DNA of 64,000 nucleotides. Origin: Noviherbaspirillum pedocola. Lineage in GTDB: Bacteria > Pseudomonadota > Gammaproteobacteria > Burkholderiales > Burkholderiaceae_D. A program made the position numbers and the translations under genes. The notes beneath the pieces are model-generated. The model worked only from the letters and a program-made list of their open reading frames with translations, was not told the origin of the DNA and made no database searches. Each line of letters opens with the position of its first letter. The first letter of the stretch is position 1. The stretch is from contig NZ_JAEPBG010000001.1 in assembly GCF_016632335.1 (NCBI RefSeq), positions 806,001 through 870,000 on the forward strand. Reading direction: 5' to 3'. This document shows, one piece after another, positions 33,113 to 42,113 of the stretch.

Positions 33113-33733
33113 TTAACCCGCACGCACGCGCATCCCATAGTCATCGATGCAACGCGCGAACCCTTGCCGCAGCGCCGCGCCAAGTTCGCCATTGCCGCTT
33201 TCGGGCGACAGCGTCAGCGCACTTTCCTGCGGCAGGCAAGTCCAGCCCTCGATGCGCTCGTGCCGGCTCGGCACGATGAGCATGCCGTCTTCGCGCTGCA
33301 GGATCAGGCAGCACTGCATGTGCAGCAGAAAGCTGCGTATCGTGCGGCAGCCATGGCGATCCATGAGTGCCGTCAGCCAGCGCAGATAGCGGATGCGGCG
33401 TTCGCGCCGGCTGAGCATGGCCATCGGAAGCTGCCGCGGCGCCTCGGCGCGCAGCCGGCTGTGGAGCAGCGCTGCCCTGATCGCCGCGCCGAGCCGACCG
33501 TCCGGGCCGTTGATATCCGGATGCAGCATGCGCGCCCGTCCGAGCAGCCAGGGGTCGATGCCGGCCGGCCGGCTGAACACGCACAGCATCCGGCCATTGC
33601 TCCATGCCGCTGCGTGCGCCTGCGCCGGCATCGGCCGCACCCAAGTACAGCCGGGCTCATGCGCGGCCCACGTTTGCGCTTCTTCGTTCGCGGCGAACCA
33701 GTCGCCGGCTTCGCCCCACAGTTGGCTATCCAT
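33113..33733 (-). CDS. Hypothetical protein of the Tad locus
   Basis: 206-aa protein I do not recognise. It is Trp/Arg/Leu-rich, predicted soluble, without signal peptide or membrane segment. It has a WGEAGDWFAANEEAQTWAAHEPGC start, a basic SRRERRIRYLRWL stretch near the middle and a C-terminal ALRQGFARCIDDYGMRVRAG. GGAG lies before the ATG at 33733, which is four bases after the stop of the DUF192-TadE-OmpA gene. It is therefore almost certainly in the same operon and may serve pilus assembly or regulation. Confidence 0.6.
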   Translation of the reverse strand: MDSQLWGEAGDWFAANEEAQTWAAHEPGCTWVRPMPAQAHAAAWSNGRMLCVFSRPAGIDPWLLGRARMLHPDINGPDGRLGAAIRAALLHSRLRAEAPRQLPMAMLSRRERRIRYLRWLTALMDRHGCRTIRSFLLHMQCCLILQREDGMLIVPSRHERIEGWTCLPQESALTLSPESGNGELGAALRQGFARCIDDYGMRVRAG

Positions 33734-33737
33734 GACC

Positions 33738-35366
33738 TCATTTCTCCTTTTGCGCGCGAGTGATCTCGACCACCACGCGCCGGTTCGGCGCCAGGCAGGC
33801 AATGCGCTCTTCCTGTGTCCCGGCGCAGGCTTCCAGCGCGACCTTCGGCTCGGCTGCGCCCATGCCTCGCACCGAAATTGGCACGTCCGGAAAACCCCGG
33901 CTTTTCAGATAATCGCGCACCGCTTCAGCACGCGCGGTCGACAGTCGGGCATTGACCGCTTCGCTGCCGAGCTGGTCGGTGTAACCCGAGACGCGTACCG
34001 ATGCGATGCCCTGCCCTTCAGCCTGCGCCGCCTTCGCCTCCTCGATCAGCGCATCCAGGTCGGCCAGGCCGTCGGCGCGCAGCGTGGCCTGGTCGAAGTT
34101 GAACAGCACATCCGCCGACAGTGCATAGCTCTGCGTTGGCTGTACCTCGGCCCGGCAGGAGAAGCACCCCCAGGCGCCGCAGACTGGCGGATCCTGCCCG
34201 ATGGCCGGTGTGGGCGTCTGCGGCGCGCCGACGCCGGGTCCAGGGACGCCAGTACCGGGCGGATGCGTGGACGGTGGCATATCGGCAGGCGGCTGCGGCG
34301 CCGGCTCCTTTCCATCGGCCGGCGAAATCCAGACCGGCTCGCTCCATTCAATGGCGTCGCTGTGCATGTGCAGCGTGACTTCCGACACCATGTCGATACG
34401 GCCCTCGGCATGCAGCCTGCGCACAAAGGCATCGCCGCCGCCAGCCGCATCGTGCGCCTGCAGCGCCGCCTGCATCAGTCTGCGCACCAGCGGCACTTTC
34501 GGCGCATAGCCATGGGTGATGCGCAGCTTCAGCAGATTCGCGTCGAACAAATTCTGTTGCGACGTCGGACCGATGCGCGCCGGATCGCGGAATGCCAGGC
34601 CGCTGTTCGGAATCACCCGTGCGCCGGTCTTCAGCAGTGCCTGCAGCGCCGGATCGTTGAAATCGTCGAAGCTGGCGCGACCAGGATTGAGCAGTTCGAT
34701 GCGCAAGTTGCCGCGCATGTCGGCCCCGGCGCGAACACGCGCGGCCGCGATCTCCACGTCATTCGCGCCGCCGCCATACAGCGGAGCCAGACCGCGCAGA
34801 TAGGCGTCGCGTATCGAAGCGAGGCTGGCGTTGTGCATGCTGCCGGCGCGGGCCGCGAGAAAGGCTGCGTGGTTGACGCCGTTCCTTGCGAAATACAGGA
34901 GGCTTGCCTGCAGCACGCCGAGGCCGATCATCGTGAGTACCGGCGCGATGATGACAAACTCGACCATGGCCGCGCCGCGCTGGCTTTTTAGGCCCGTGCA
35001 CGGCGGCGACAGGCGCGCGTGCTCGAGCCGATCGCCCGGCGCGATGCGGTAATACGCAATGCTCCCTGGCGCCAGTTCGAGCGTATGCGCCGCACCGGCA
35101 GCGCGATGCGCGCGCCATGGCGGCACCCTCGGCACGCAGCACAGCACCCGGCCACCGGCGTCCAGGAACACCAGGTCCAGGCTTTGCCGCATGAAACAGG
35201 TATGCACCGCGCGACAGCGGGTGATCAGCATCCCTTCGTCGATGCCAAGCGCCGGGGCGCCGATCAGCCCGACAAGGCGGCTCGCAAAGCGCTCCGCCAG
35301 GCGCAGTCGCAAACTGTGGCTGCCCCTGGCGGTCCTCAGCGTCGCGACGTCGATGCGCATGTTCAC
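33738..35366 (-). CDS. DUF192-TadE-OmpA three-domain fusion protein
   Basis: 542-aa protein with an unusual domain order. Residues ~20-115 look like DUF192 (RLVGLIGAPALGIDEGMLI, DLVFLDAGGRVLCCVP). Residues ~127-175 form a TadE-type pseudopilin N-terminus (KSQRGAAMVEFVIIAPVLTM). A TadE-like periplasmic part, then a Pro/Gly-rich linker (~345-395) with a Cys-rich patch, follow. Residues ~415-540 are an OmpA-like peptidoglycan-binding domain (VLFNFDQATLRADGLADLD, VSGYTDQLGSEAVNARLSTARA). The frame is continuous. Starts are GTG at 35366, overlapping the tadC stop, or ATG at 35360. It could anchor the pilus machine to the cell wall (inference). Confidence 0.8.
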   Translation of the reverse strand: MNMRIDVATLRTARGSHSLRLRLAERFASRLVGLIGAPALGIDEGMLITRCRAVHTCFMRQSLDLVFLDAGGRVLCCVPRVPPWRAHRAAGAAHTLELAPGSIAYYRIAPGDRLEHARLSPPCTGLKSQRGAAMVEFVIIAPVLTMIGLGVLQASLLYFARNGVNHAAFLAARAGSMHNASLASIRDAYLRGLAPLYGGGANDVEIAAARVRAGADMRGNLRIELLNPGRASFDDFNDPALQALLKTGARVIPNSGLAFRDPARIGPTSQQNLFDANLLKLRITHGYAPKVPLVRRLMQAALQAHDAAGGGDAFVRRLHAEGRIDMVSEVTLHMHSDAIEWSEPVWISPADGKEPAPQPPADMPPSTHPPGTGVPGPGVGAPQTPTPAIGQDPPVCGAWGCFSCRAEVQPTQSYALSADVLFNFDQATLRADGLADLDALIEEAKAAQAEGQGIASVRVSGYTDQLGSEAVNARLSTARAEAVRDYLKSRGFPDVPISVRGMGAAEPKVALEACAGTQEERIACLAPNRRVVVEITRAQKEK

Positions 35367-36280
35367 AGGCCGGCATGCATGAACTTCATCGCGATTGGGA
35401 AAAACAGCACGATGAAGGTGCAGGGAAAGATGAAGGCCAGCAGCGGAAACAGCAGCTTCACCGGCGCCTCCATGGCCAGTTTTTCCGCCCGCAGGAAACG
35501 CTCGACGCGGCGCTGATCGGCTTGGGCGCGCAGAATTGGTCCCAGATTGGTGCCCATGCTCTCCGCCTGGATCACCGCGGTGACGAAGGCGCTCACCGCA
35601 GGCTCGTTCAGGCGCGCGGCCAGGCTGCGCAGCGCGGCGGCACGCGGCTTGCCGGCGCGGATGTCGCGCAGCAGGCGCTGAAAAGCTTCACGCAGCACGC
35701 CCTTCGGCCCCTTGACCACCGCCTGGTTCAGCGCGCCCTGGATGTTGAGCCCGGCCTCGACGCACAAGGTGATGATGTCGAGATAGAACGGCAGCGTCTT
35801 CTGCAGTTCGCGCCGGCGCTGCGCGATGCGCTCGCGCAGCCAAATGCCAGGATAGGCCCAGCCACCGAGCGCGCCGAGCAAGGCGGCGCAGGCATAGCGC
35901 GACAGTGGCATGCTGGTTGCGCCGTGATCAAACGCGCCCAGCATCCAGCACAGCAGCGCGGCTGTGCTGACCGCGGCAAGCGCACGGCTGGCAATGAACT
36001 GCGCCGGACTCAGGCTGAAATCAACGCCAGCCTGGCCGAGACGGATCAGCAGGCGATCGACGCGTTGTGCCGACAGAAGCGGCTGCAGGAAATGCGCGAG
36101 CCAATGAATCGGCCACCACAACAGGCGAAATCCCGGCGGCGGCGCATCCCGGTAGCTGCGATCTTCGGGCGGCACCGCGGCAAGCGCACGGCCGGCTGCC
36201 CAGGCCAGCAGCGCGAAACCAGAGCCGAAGACCAGCGCGAGCAACAGTGTGACCGGGATCGTGGAAGACAGGCTGGACAT
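35363..36280 (-). CDS. tadC: Tad pilus inner-membrane protein TadC
   Basis: 305-aa type II secretion F-domain protein. Membrane helices are near residues 10-30, 100-145 and the C-terminus (PVKLLFPLLAFIFPCTFIVLFFPIAMKF). The central GspF-like domain contains LDIITLCVEAGLNIQGALNQAV and VIQAESMGTNLGPILRAQA. TadC pairs with TadB to form the platform above the ATPase TadA. GAGGAG sits seven bases before the ATG at 36280. It follows tadB by 10 nt. Confidence 0.92.
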   Translation of the reverse strand: MSSLSSTIPVTLLLALVFGSGFALLAWAAGRALAAVPPEDRSYRDAPPPGFRLLWWPIHWLAHFLQPLLSAQRVDRLLIRLGQAGVDFSLSPAQFIASRALAAVSTAALLCWMLGAFDHGATSMPLSRYACAALLGALGGWAYPGIWLRERIAQRRRELQKTLPFYLDIITLCVEAGLNIQGALNQAVVKGPKGVLREAFQRLLRDIRAGKPRAAALRSLAARLNEPAVSAFVTAVIQAESMGTNLGPILRAQADQRRVERFLRAEKLAMEAPVKLLFPLLAFIFPCTFIVLFFPIAMKFMHAGL

Positions 36281-36290
36281 CGTTCGCTCC

Positions 36291-37154
36291 TCAGACATCG
36301 ATGGCAACGATGCGGCGAATCAGCAGCACGCCGAAGGTTTCCAGCAGGCCGATCGCCACAAGCGCGGCCCAGCCAATGCGGCTGTGCCAGAGATAGGACA
36401 TCGCTTCAGGCTCCATCCGGTCAAGGATCAGCATCAGCAACAGCGGCAGCAGCGCCACTACCCAGGCCTGCAGCTTGCCCTGCGCCGTCAGCGCACGGAT
36501 CTTGCCTTCCATCTGCAGCCGGCTGCGTATCGTCTGCGCGGTGCGTTCCAGGGTTTCGGCCAGGCCGCCGCCGGTTTCGCCGGCGATGCGCATTGCCGAT
36601 ACCACCAGTACCGTCGTCTGCGTCGGCATGCGCCGCGCCAGATTGGAGAGGCTCTGCTCCAGCGTCACGCCCAGCCTCCCCTCGCGCAAAACCAGGGCAA
36701 ATTCCTGCGCCAGCGGCGCCTCCGCTTCGGCCACGAGCTGCTGCATCGCCGCGCTCATGCCAACGCCCGCGCGCAGGCCGCCGCACAGCATCATCAAGGC
36801 ATCCGGCAATTGCTCCTCGAAGCGACGCAGCCGGCGTCGGCGCAGGGCCGCATACAGCAGACGCGGCAGCAGCGCCAGCAACAACAGCGTCGGCAGCGCG
36901 AAGGCCAGGCTGCCAGTAACCAGCCATGCGGCCAGCGCACCGGCCAGCATGACGCCAAGATTGGCGACAAACAGATGGCGCGGATCGATGAACAGAAAAA
37001 ATTCCTGCGCCTGGAAGCGGGTGCGCTCGGTGAAGTGCTCGCGATAGCGTGTCATGGCCGCGGCGCCGGCGCGCAGCATGAACCAGGCGAGCAGCGTGGC
37101 AGCCAGGGCAACGGCCATCAGCACCGCAAGTTGCAAGGCCGACGGCGCGCTCAT
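36291..37154 (-). CDS. tadB: Tad pilus inner-membrane protein TadB
   Basis: 287-aa GspF-domain membrane protein. An N-terminal helix (ALQLAVLMAVALAATLLAWFML) is followed by a second hydrophobic block, then the F domain with LPDALMMLCGGLRAGVGMSAAMQQL and AMRIAGETGGGLAETLERTA. The C-terminal helices end near ...LLETFGVLLIRRIV. The start overlaps the tadA stop by four bases, giving the conserved tadA-tadB-tadC order. Confidence 0.92.
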   Translation of the reverse strand: MSAPSALQLAVLMAVALAATLLAWFMLRAGAAAMTRYREHFTERTRFQAQEFFLFIDPRHLFVANLGVMLAGALAAWLVTGSLAFALPTLLLLALLPRLLYAALRRRRLRRFEEQLPDALMMLCGGLRAGVGMSAAMQQLVAEAEAPLAQEFALVLREGRLGVTLEQSLSNLARRMPTQTTVLVVSAMRIAGETGGGLAETLERTAQTIRSRLQMEGKIRALTAQGKLQAWVVALLPLLLMLILDRMEPEAMSYLWHSRIGWAALVAIGLLETFGVLLIRRIVAIDV

Positions 37155-38917
37155 GGCACGTCTCCGATGCCAGCGCTGCGCGTCGACTCCACCGGGTTCG
37201 CCGCGAACAACCCCATGTCCAGCGCCGTGCCGCAAGCGCGCAATTCCTCATAAAAGCTCGGCACCACCTCGCAGCCGGTGAAATGCCCGGCAACGCGCTT
37301 GCCCGGTCCGGTGTAACCGCAGTTGACGAAGCGGAACAGTTCCTGCATCTGTATCTTGCCGCTCTCGATGCCGGTGACTTCGGCGATGCACGACACCTTG
37401 CGGCTGCCGCAGGCATAGCGGGTCTGCTGCACCACGATGTGCACCGCGCTGGCGATCTGCTCGCGGATGGCCGCCAGCGGCAATTCCATGCCGGCCATCA
37501 GCACCATGGTTTCCAGCCGCGCCAGGCCATCACGCGGCGTGTTCGCATGCAGCGTGGTCAGCGATCCCTCGTGGCCGGTGTTCATCGCCTGCAGCATGTC
37601 CAGCGCCTCGGCGCCTCGGCATTCGCCGACGACGATGCGGTCCGGCCGCATGCGCAGCGTGTTCTTCACCAGTTCGCGGATCGGCACCGCCCCCTTGCCT
37701 TCGACATTGGCCGGACGCGATTCCAGGCTGACCAGGTGCGCATGGTTGAGCTTGAGCTCGGCAGCGTCTTCCACCGTAATCACCCGTTCGCCGGGCGGAA
37801 TGAAGTTCGACAGGATGTTGAGCAGCGTGGTCTTGCCCGAGCCGGTGCCGCCGGAAACGATGATGTTCTTGCGCGCGACCACGCAGACCTCGAGAAAGCG
37901 CGCCATTTCCGGGCTGATCGCCTCGAAGCCAATGAGATCGGCGGCATCGAGCTTGCGCCGCGCGAACTTGCGTATCGTCAGACACGGCCCCTTCAAGGCC
38001 AGCGGCGGAATGATTGCATTCACGCGCGAGCCATCCTTGAGCCGGGCATCGACCATGGGCGAGGATTCATCGATGCGGCGCCCCAGCGGCGCGACGATGC
38101 GCTCGATCACGCCGAGCACCGCGCGCTCGCCAGTGAATGCCAGCGGATGACGAAACAGCCGGCCGGCGCGTTCGACATAGATTTCATCGTGTCGGTTGAC
38201 CATGATTTCGGTCACCGCTTCATCGGCCAGCAATTCCTCCAGCGGGCCGAGACCAATCGCTTCATGGATGACCTGCGTGGCGAGCAGATCGCGGTCAAGT
38301 TCGCGCGGCAATTCGGCCTCGGCTTCCTGCAGGATCTGGCGCACCAGGCTTTCGGTTTCGCGGCGCAGCTGCGCATCCGACATGCCGTGCACATCCTGGC
38401 GACGCAAATCCATCGTTTCCAGCAGGCGCGCATGCAGGCGCTGGCGCCAGGCGAATTCCAGCTGGCGCAGCGGCGGCTCGATTCGCGTCTGCGGTGGTTC
38501 GGTCCCCGTCTGCGGCAGCTTCATCTGTGCTCGCGCCGTGGCGGCTGGCGCATCGTGCGAAGGCGCCGCGGCGGTGGACGGGGACAGTGGCGCGCACACT
38601 GCCGCCGGCGCATCGGCGTGCGAGGTCTCGCCTTCGAGTATGCGCAGACGGTATGCGCCGATGCCGATCAGATCCGCGCCCGACAGCGGCCCGTGTTGTC
38701 CGATGATGCGCTCGCCATTCACCGTGACGCCGCCAAAGGCGCCGAGGTCTTCCAGCACCACGCCGGCCGGCGTGGCGAACAGCCGCGCATGCTCGCGGGC
38801 AATGCGCCAGCCTTCGAGCCGGATTTCACTTTGCGCCGCCTTGCCGATCATGCAATCGTCCGGCACGCGCAGCGTGCGACGGGCGCCGTCGGCGTCCAGC
38901 ACTTCGACTTCGAGCAT
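37151..38917 (-). CDS. tadA: Tad pilus assembly ATPase TadA/CpaF with N-terminal FHA domain
   Basis: 588-aa secretion ATPase. The C-terminal ~430 residues are CpaF: IGLGPLEELLADEAVTEIMVN, Walker A GGTGSGKTT at 356-364, VITVEDAAELKL and the ECRGAEALDMLQAMNTGHEGS region with the His box TTLHAN. Residues ~5-95 form a forkhead-associated domain (RIAREHARLFATPAGVVLEDLG, GVTVNGERI), joined by an Ala/Pro linker. FHA domains bind phosphothreonine, suggesting kinase control or docking. There is no neighbouring kinase. The ATPase powers Flp pilus extension. Upstream lies the secretin gene after 104 nt. Confidence 0.93.
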   Translation of the reverse strand: MLEVEVLDADGARRTLRVPDDCMIGKAAQSEIRLEGWRIAREHARLFATPAGVVLEDLGAFGGVTVNGERIIGQHGPLSGADLIGIGAYRLRILEGETSHADAPAAVCAPLSPSTAAAPSHDAPAATARAQMKLPQTGTEPPQTRIEPPLRQLEFAWRQRLHARLLETMDLRRQDVHGMSDAQLRRETESLVRQILQEAEAELPRELDRDLLATQVIHEAIGLGPLEELLADEAVTEIMVNRHDEIYVERAGRLFRHPLAFTGERAVLGVIERIVAPLGRRIDESSPMVDARLKDGSRVNAIIPPLALKGPCLTIRKFARRKLDAADLIGFEAISPEMARFLEVCVVARKNIIVSGGTGSGKTTLLNILSNFIPPGERVITVEDAAELKLNHAHLVSLESRPANVEGKGAVPIRELVKNTLRMRPDRIVVGECRGAEALDMLQAMNTGHEGSLTTLHANTPRDGLARLETMVLMAGMELPLAAIREQIASAVHIVVQQTRYACGSRKVSCIAEVTGIESGKIQMQELFRFVNCGYTGPGKRVAGHFTGCEVVPSFYEELRACGTALDMGLFAANPVESTRSAGIGDVP

Positions 38918-39021
38918 GACTTACTCCGTGTCGTCGGGGTTCACACGCGGCATCGCCGTTTGGTGTGGTGGTAAATGAAGCTGTGCTGCCATGTGGCCTA
39001 ACCCGGCAGACCGGGCGCCCA

Positions 39022-41100
39022 TCACCGCGCGGCGCGCGGCATTCCTTCCTGCGGCGCCAGCCACTGGGTCGCCACCCAGCCGCGCCGACCATCGATTTCC
39101 ACCGCGCTCCAGTAGCCGCGCTGCGCCTGCGGCAACAGGCGCACGATCGTGCCGGCCTGAAGCTTGCGCAGTACCGCGGCATTAATGTCCGGAGCTACCC
39201 GGAGCGCGAGCCTGTCCAGCGTCACCCGCATCTCGCGCGGCGGCATTGCCTGCGTCGGCGCGGCTTGCGCCGTGATCGGCGCGAGCGCTGCGCCGCGCTG
39301 TTCGGCCGTCGCGTCGCGTCCGCGCGCCCATGTCGCCGCGTCGGCCTCGCTCGCCGGCGCGACAGCTTCGGCTTCGACCCAACCGGCAATCTCGCCAGCG
39401 ACGACATGACGCCAGCGACCATCGGGCGCATCGCTCTCCCCCAGGCGCAGCCGCGCGCCGCGCGACAAGCTCAACAGGATCGCGGCATCGCGCGCTGGCT
39501 CGGCGCGCAGCAGCGTGTGGGCGCGCCGTGTGACGAGCAGGCTGCCGCCGGCATCGGACGTAGCTGAAGTCGCGGCATCGGCATGCGGCCCCTCGGCCTC
39601 GCTCCGTGCCGGACGGAAGCTGCCGGGATCCTGCCCCGGCTGCAGCGCATCGCTCAGGTAAGGCGGCGGGCCCATGGTTTGCTCGAGCCTGCGCTTCGTG
39701 CTGGTGATGCGCTCGGCAAGCTCGGGCGTCTGGCTGTCGACCACCGTCGGCGTGACGAAGACCACCAGTTCGGTCTCCTTGTTCTGGAAACGCTTTGAGC
39801 GAAACAGCGGCCCCAGCACCGGCAAATCGCCGAGCAGCGGCACCTTGTCGATGTCGGTGCTGGTCTCTCGCGACAGCAGGCCGCCGAGCACGATGGTTTC
39901 GCCGCTCTTCACATTGAATTCGGTGCTGGTCTTGCGGGTGCGCAGCCCTGGCCCCGCGGGCGTGGAAATCGCGGCATCGATGGAGCTGACTTCGCTATCG
40001 ATCTTGGCGCGGATCACGCCGGCGCTATCGACCCTGGGTTGAATTTCCAGCTTCACGCCATAGGGCTTGAACAGCACGGTCGGTCCATTGATCGTGGAGA
40101 CGGTGTACGGATATTCGCCGCCAGCGAGAAAGCTGGCTTTGGCGCCGTTGCGCGCCGAGAGCTGCGGCTCGGCCAGGATGGCGGCGCGGCCGTTTTGTGC
40201 CAGCAGATTCAATTGCGCATTCAGCCCGAGATTGACGCCGGACAGAATGTTGAGCCCCGAGGGCAGCGGCACGCCGCCCTGCCCGCCGCCCCCGCTTTGC
40301 GGCGACGTGATCGGCGCCGCATTGCCGCCGCCGCTGTTCTGGACATTGATCTGATACGGTCCGTCGCTGCCATAACGCAGCGGCGCCCAGATCGCGCCGA
40401 GCGCACCGCCGCCGGCCGGCGTCCAGCGCACGCCGACCTCGGACAATGCACTCAATGGAAACTCGGCGATCTTCACATCCAGCAGCACCATGCGCTCCCA
40501 GCCGAGGCGGTTGGTGAAATTGACGATCTGCGGATAGCGCTTGCCGAGTTCATCGATCTTGTCGAGCTCGACATCGGACAAGCCATCGCCTTCGACGATG
40601 ACCTTGTCGCCGATGACGGAAGCCCGTGCGCGCGGCATCGCAGACAGGAAGGCGGCGATCTCGCGGGCATGGCGGCTGGTGTCGCCCGGGACGATGTTGA
40701 TCTTGATGCGCTGATAGCGGCCATCCTCGTTCCAGACGAAAAGCGAAGACGTGCCGACCTCATTGGCGAAGATCAGGGTTTCACGGCCATCGAGCGCGGC
40801 GGCAGTCATGATGCGGCCATTACCGACCGCGATGCGCGAGACGCCCGGCGTAGGGAAAACCCGTGACTCGCCGACGAACATCTCTATCTCGGGCAACTGC
40901 GCACTATCGTCATCAACCCGGATCGGTGCATACGGCGCTTGCGCGGCGGCCGGATGCCTGGCGCGCTTGAGGGAATCGGCGAAGACGTTGCGTGGCGAGG
41001 ACGCCGCTGCCGTGGCGACCGGCGTGGCGTCGGCGAGCGCTTGCCCTGCACAGGCAAGCGCAGCAAGACAGGGCATCAGGCTGCGGCGGAGAATCGGCAT
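39022..41100 (-). CDS. cpaC: Tad pilus outer-membrane secretin RcpA/CpaC with C-terminal SH3b domains
   Basis: 692-aa outer-membrane pore. After a signal peptide (ALACAGQALA) come the pilus/BON-like N domains (IEMFVGESRVFPTPGVSRIAVGNG, ERMVLLDVKIAEFPLSALSEVGVRW). The secretin core (residues ~270-470) has ILAEPQLSARNGAKASFLAGGEYPY, SGETIVLGGLLSRE and LLGDLPVLGPLFRSKRFQNKETELVVFVTP. Uncommonly, the tail carries two SH3b-like domains at about 520-582 (VTRRAHTLLRAEPARDAAIL) and 623-685 (LDRLALRVAPDINAAVLRKL, RRGWVATQWL). Those domains often bind cell wall. It follows cpaB by 21 nt. Confidence 0.9.
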   Translation of the reverse strand: MPILRRSLMPCLAALACAGQALADATPVATAAASSPRNVFADSLKRARHPAAAQAPYAPIRVDDDSAQLPEIEMFVGESRVFPTPGVSRIAVGNGRIMTAAALDGRETLIFANEVGTSSLFVWNEDGRYQRIKINIVPGDTSRHAREIAAFLSAMPRARASVIGDKVIVEGDGLSDVELDKIDELGKRYPQIVNFTNRLGWERMVLLDVKIAEFPLSALSEVGVRWTPAGGGALGAIWAPLRYGSDGPYQINVQNSGGGNAAPITSPQSGGGGQGGVPLPSGLNILSGVNLGLNAQLNLLAQNGRAAILAEPQLSARNGAKASFLAGGEYPYTVSTINGPTVLFKPYGVKLEIQPRVDSAGVIRAKIDSEVSSIDAAISTPAGPGLRTRKTSTEFNVKSGETIVLGGLLSRETSTDIDKVPLLGDLPVLGPLFRSKRFQNKETELVVFVTPTVVDSQTPELAERITSTKRRLEQTMGPPPYLSDALQPGQDPGSFRPARSEAEGPHADAATSATSDAGGSLLVTRRAHTLLRAEPARDAAILLSLSRGARLRLGESDAPDGRWRHVVAGEIAGWVEAEAVAPASEADAATWARGRDATAEQRGAALAPITAQAAPTQAMPPREMRVTLDRLALRVAPDINAAVLRKLQAGTIVRLLPQAQRGYWSAVEIDGRRGWVATQWLAPQEGMPRAAR

Positions 41101-41121
41101 GGCGTCATTGGCATGGCAGGA

Positions 41122-42099
41122 CTAGCGGCGAACGCCATCGGCGCGCTGTGAGGAAAGAACGGGAACGGCGGTCATGGTCTCGGCGCTTGCCCGTGCGGAA
41201 TGCGCTGACAGCTCGGGCTGCGCAATGGATGGCGGATTTGCGATGTAAGCCGCCGCGGCATTCGATGCCGCGCCCGATGCGCCGCGCAACTGCAGCGCCT
41301 CCGGCGGCAGCTTCAGCGGCGTGCCGCCGTACAGTACCGGTACCTCATCCACATCGCGGGCGCCGCCGAGCAGCGCTGCAAGGTCGAACGCAGCGCCGCG
41401 GGCATGATCGCGATCGGCCGGGTTGCGCAGCAGCGCAGTGATCCTGCCGGTTTCCCGCGCCAGGATCAGGCTGGCGGCCTGCTGCGGCGTGACGTCGACG
41501 GTGACGGTAGAAAACTGGCGGCGCTCTCCGGTGGCGGGATCCTCCGCGGCGCGCTGGCCGGTCGCCATCACGCGCACGTCCTGCACCAGTGGCAAGGCCA
41601 GCCTTTTGCCCTTGCGCTCGATGCTGGCGAGCATGTCGATGCTGTCGCCCGGCTCGAGCATGCCGGAAATCGAGTTGATTTCATCCACCGACAGCGTCAT
41701 TGCCCGGCGGCCGGCCGCCACTCTGGCGGAAAAGCTCGGCGGCCGCTGCGACTGCAGAAGCCCCCAGAGGATCATCTCGCCATCCTTCACATCGACCTGC
41801 AATACGCGACCTTCGAGCTGCCGGTAGTCTTCCGGCCGCACCGCGCCCGAAGGCGCATAGTCCTTCGGCACCGCGCGCAGCGCCAGGCTGTCTGCCTTCA
41901 ACGCTTCGCCACGGCCGATGTCGCGCCGCGCCACCACCACATCGACCGTGGCACGGCGCGCCTTGGCCTCGATATCGGCAAGTCGGCCGGAGAGAAAGCG
42001 ATTCGCGGCCACGGTGGCGAACAGGCCGATGCCGAGCGCCGCCGCAGGCAACAGCCAGGCTTTGCGAACGCGCGGAAAGGATGGGAGCCTAAGTTTCAT
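41122..42099 (-). CDS. cpaB: Flp pilus assembly protein CpaB/RcpC
   Basis: 325-aa protein with an N-terminal membrane anchor (AWLLPAAALGIGLFATVAAN) and an SAF domain (VDVVVARRDIGRGEALKADSLALRAVP, YRQLEGRVLQVDVKDGEMI). The RcpC domain follows (MTLSVDEINSISGMLEPGDSIDMLASI, VTVDVTPQQAASLILARETGRITALLR). It helps secretin gating and pilus exit in the periplasm. It is located between a tiny pilin-like gene (14 nt) and the secretin gene. Confidence 0.92.
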   Translation of the reverse strand: MKLRLPSFPRVRKAWLLPAAALGIGLFATVAANRFLSGRLADIEAKARRATVDVVVARRDIGRGEALKADSLALRAVPKDYAPSGAVRPEDYRQLEGRVLQVDVKDGEMILWGLLQSQRPPSFSARVAAGRRAMTLSVDEINSISGMLEPGDSIDMLASIERKGKRLALPLVQDVRVMATGQRAAEDPATGERRQFSTVTVDVTPQQAASLILARETGRITALLRNPADRDHARGAAFDLAALLGGARDVDEVPVLYGGTPLKLPPEALQLRGASGAASNAAAAYIANPPSIAQPELSAHSARASAETMTAVPVLSSQRADGVRR

Positions 42100-42113
42100 C
42101 GCATCAGTCGGGA

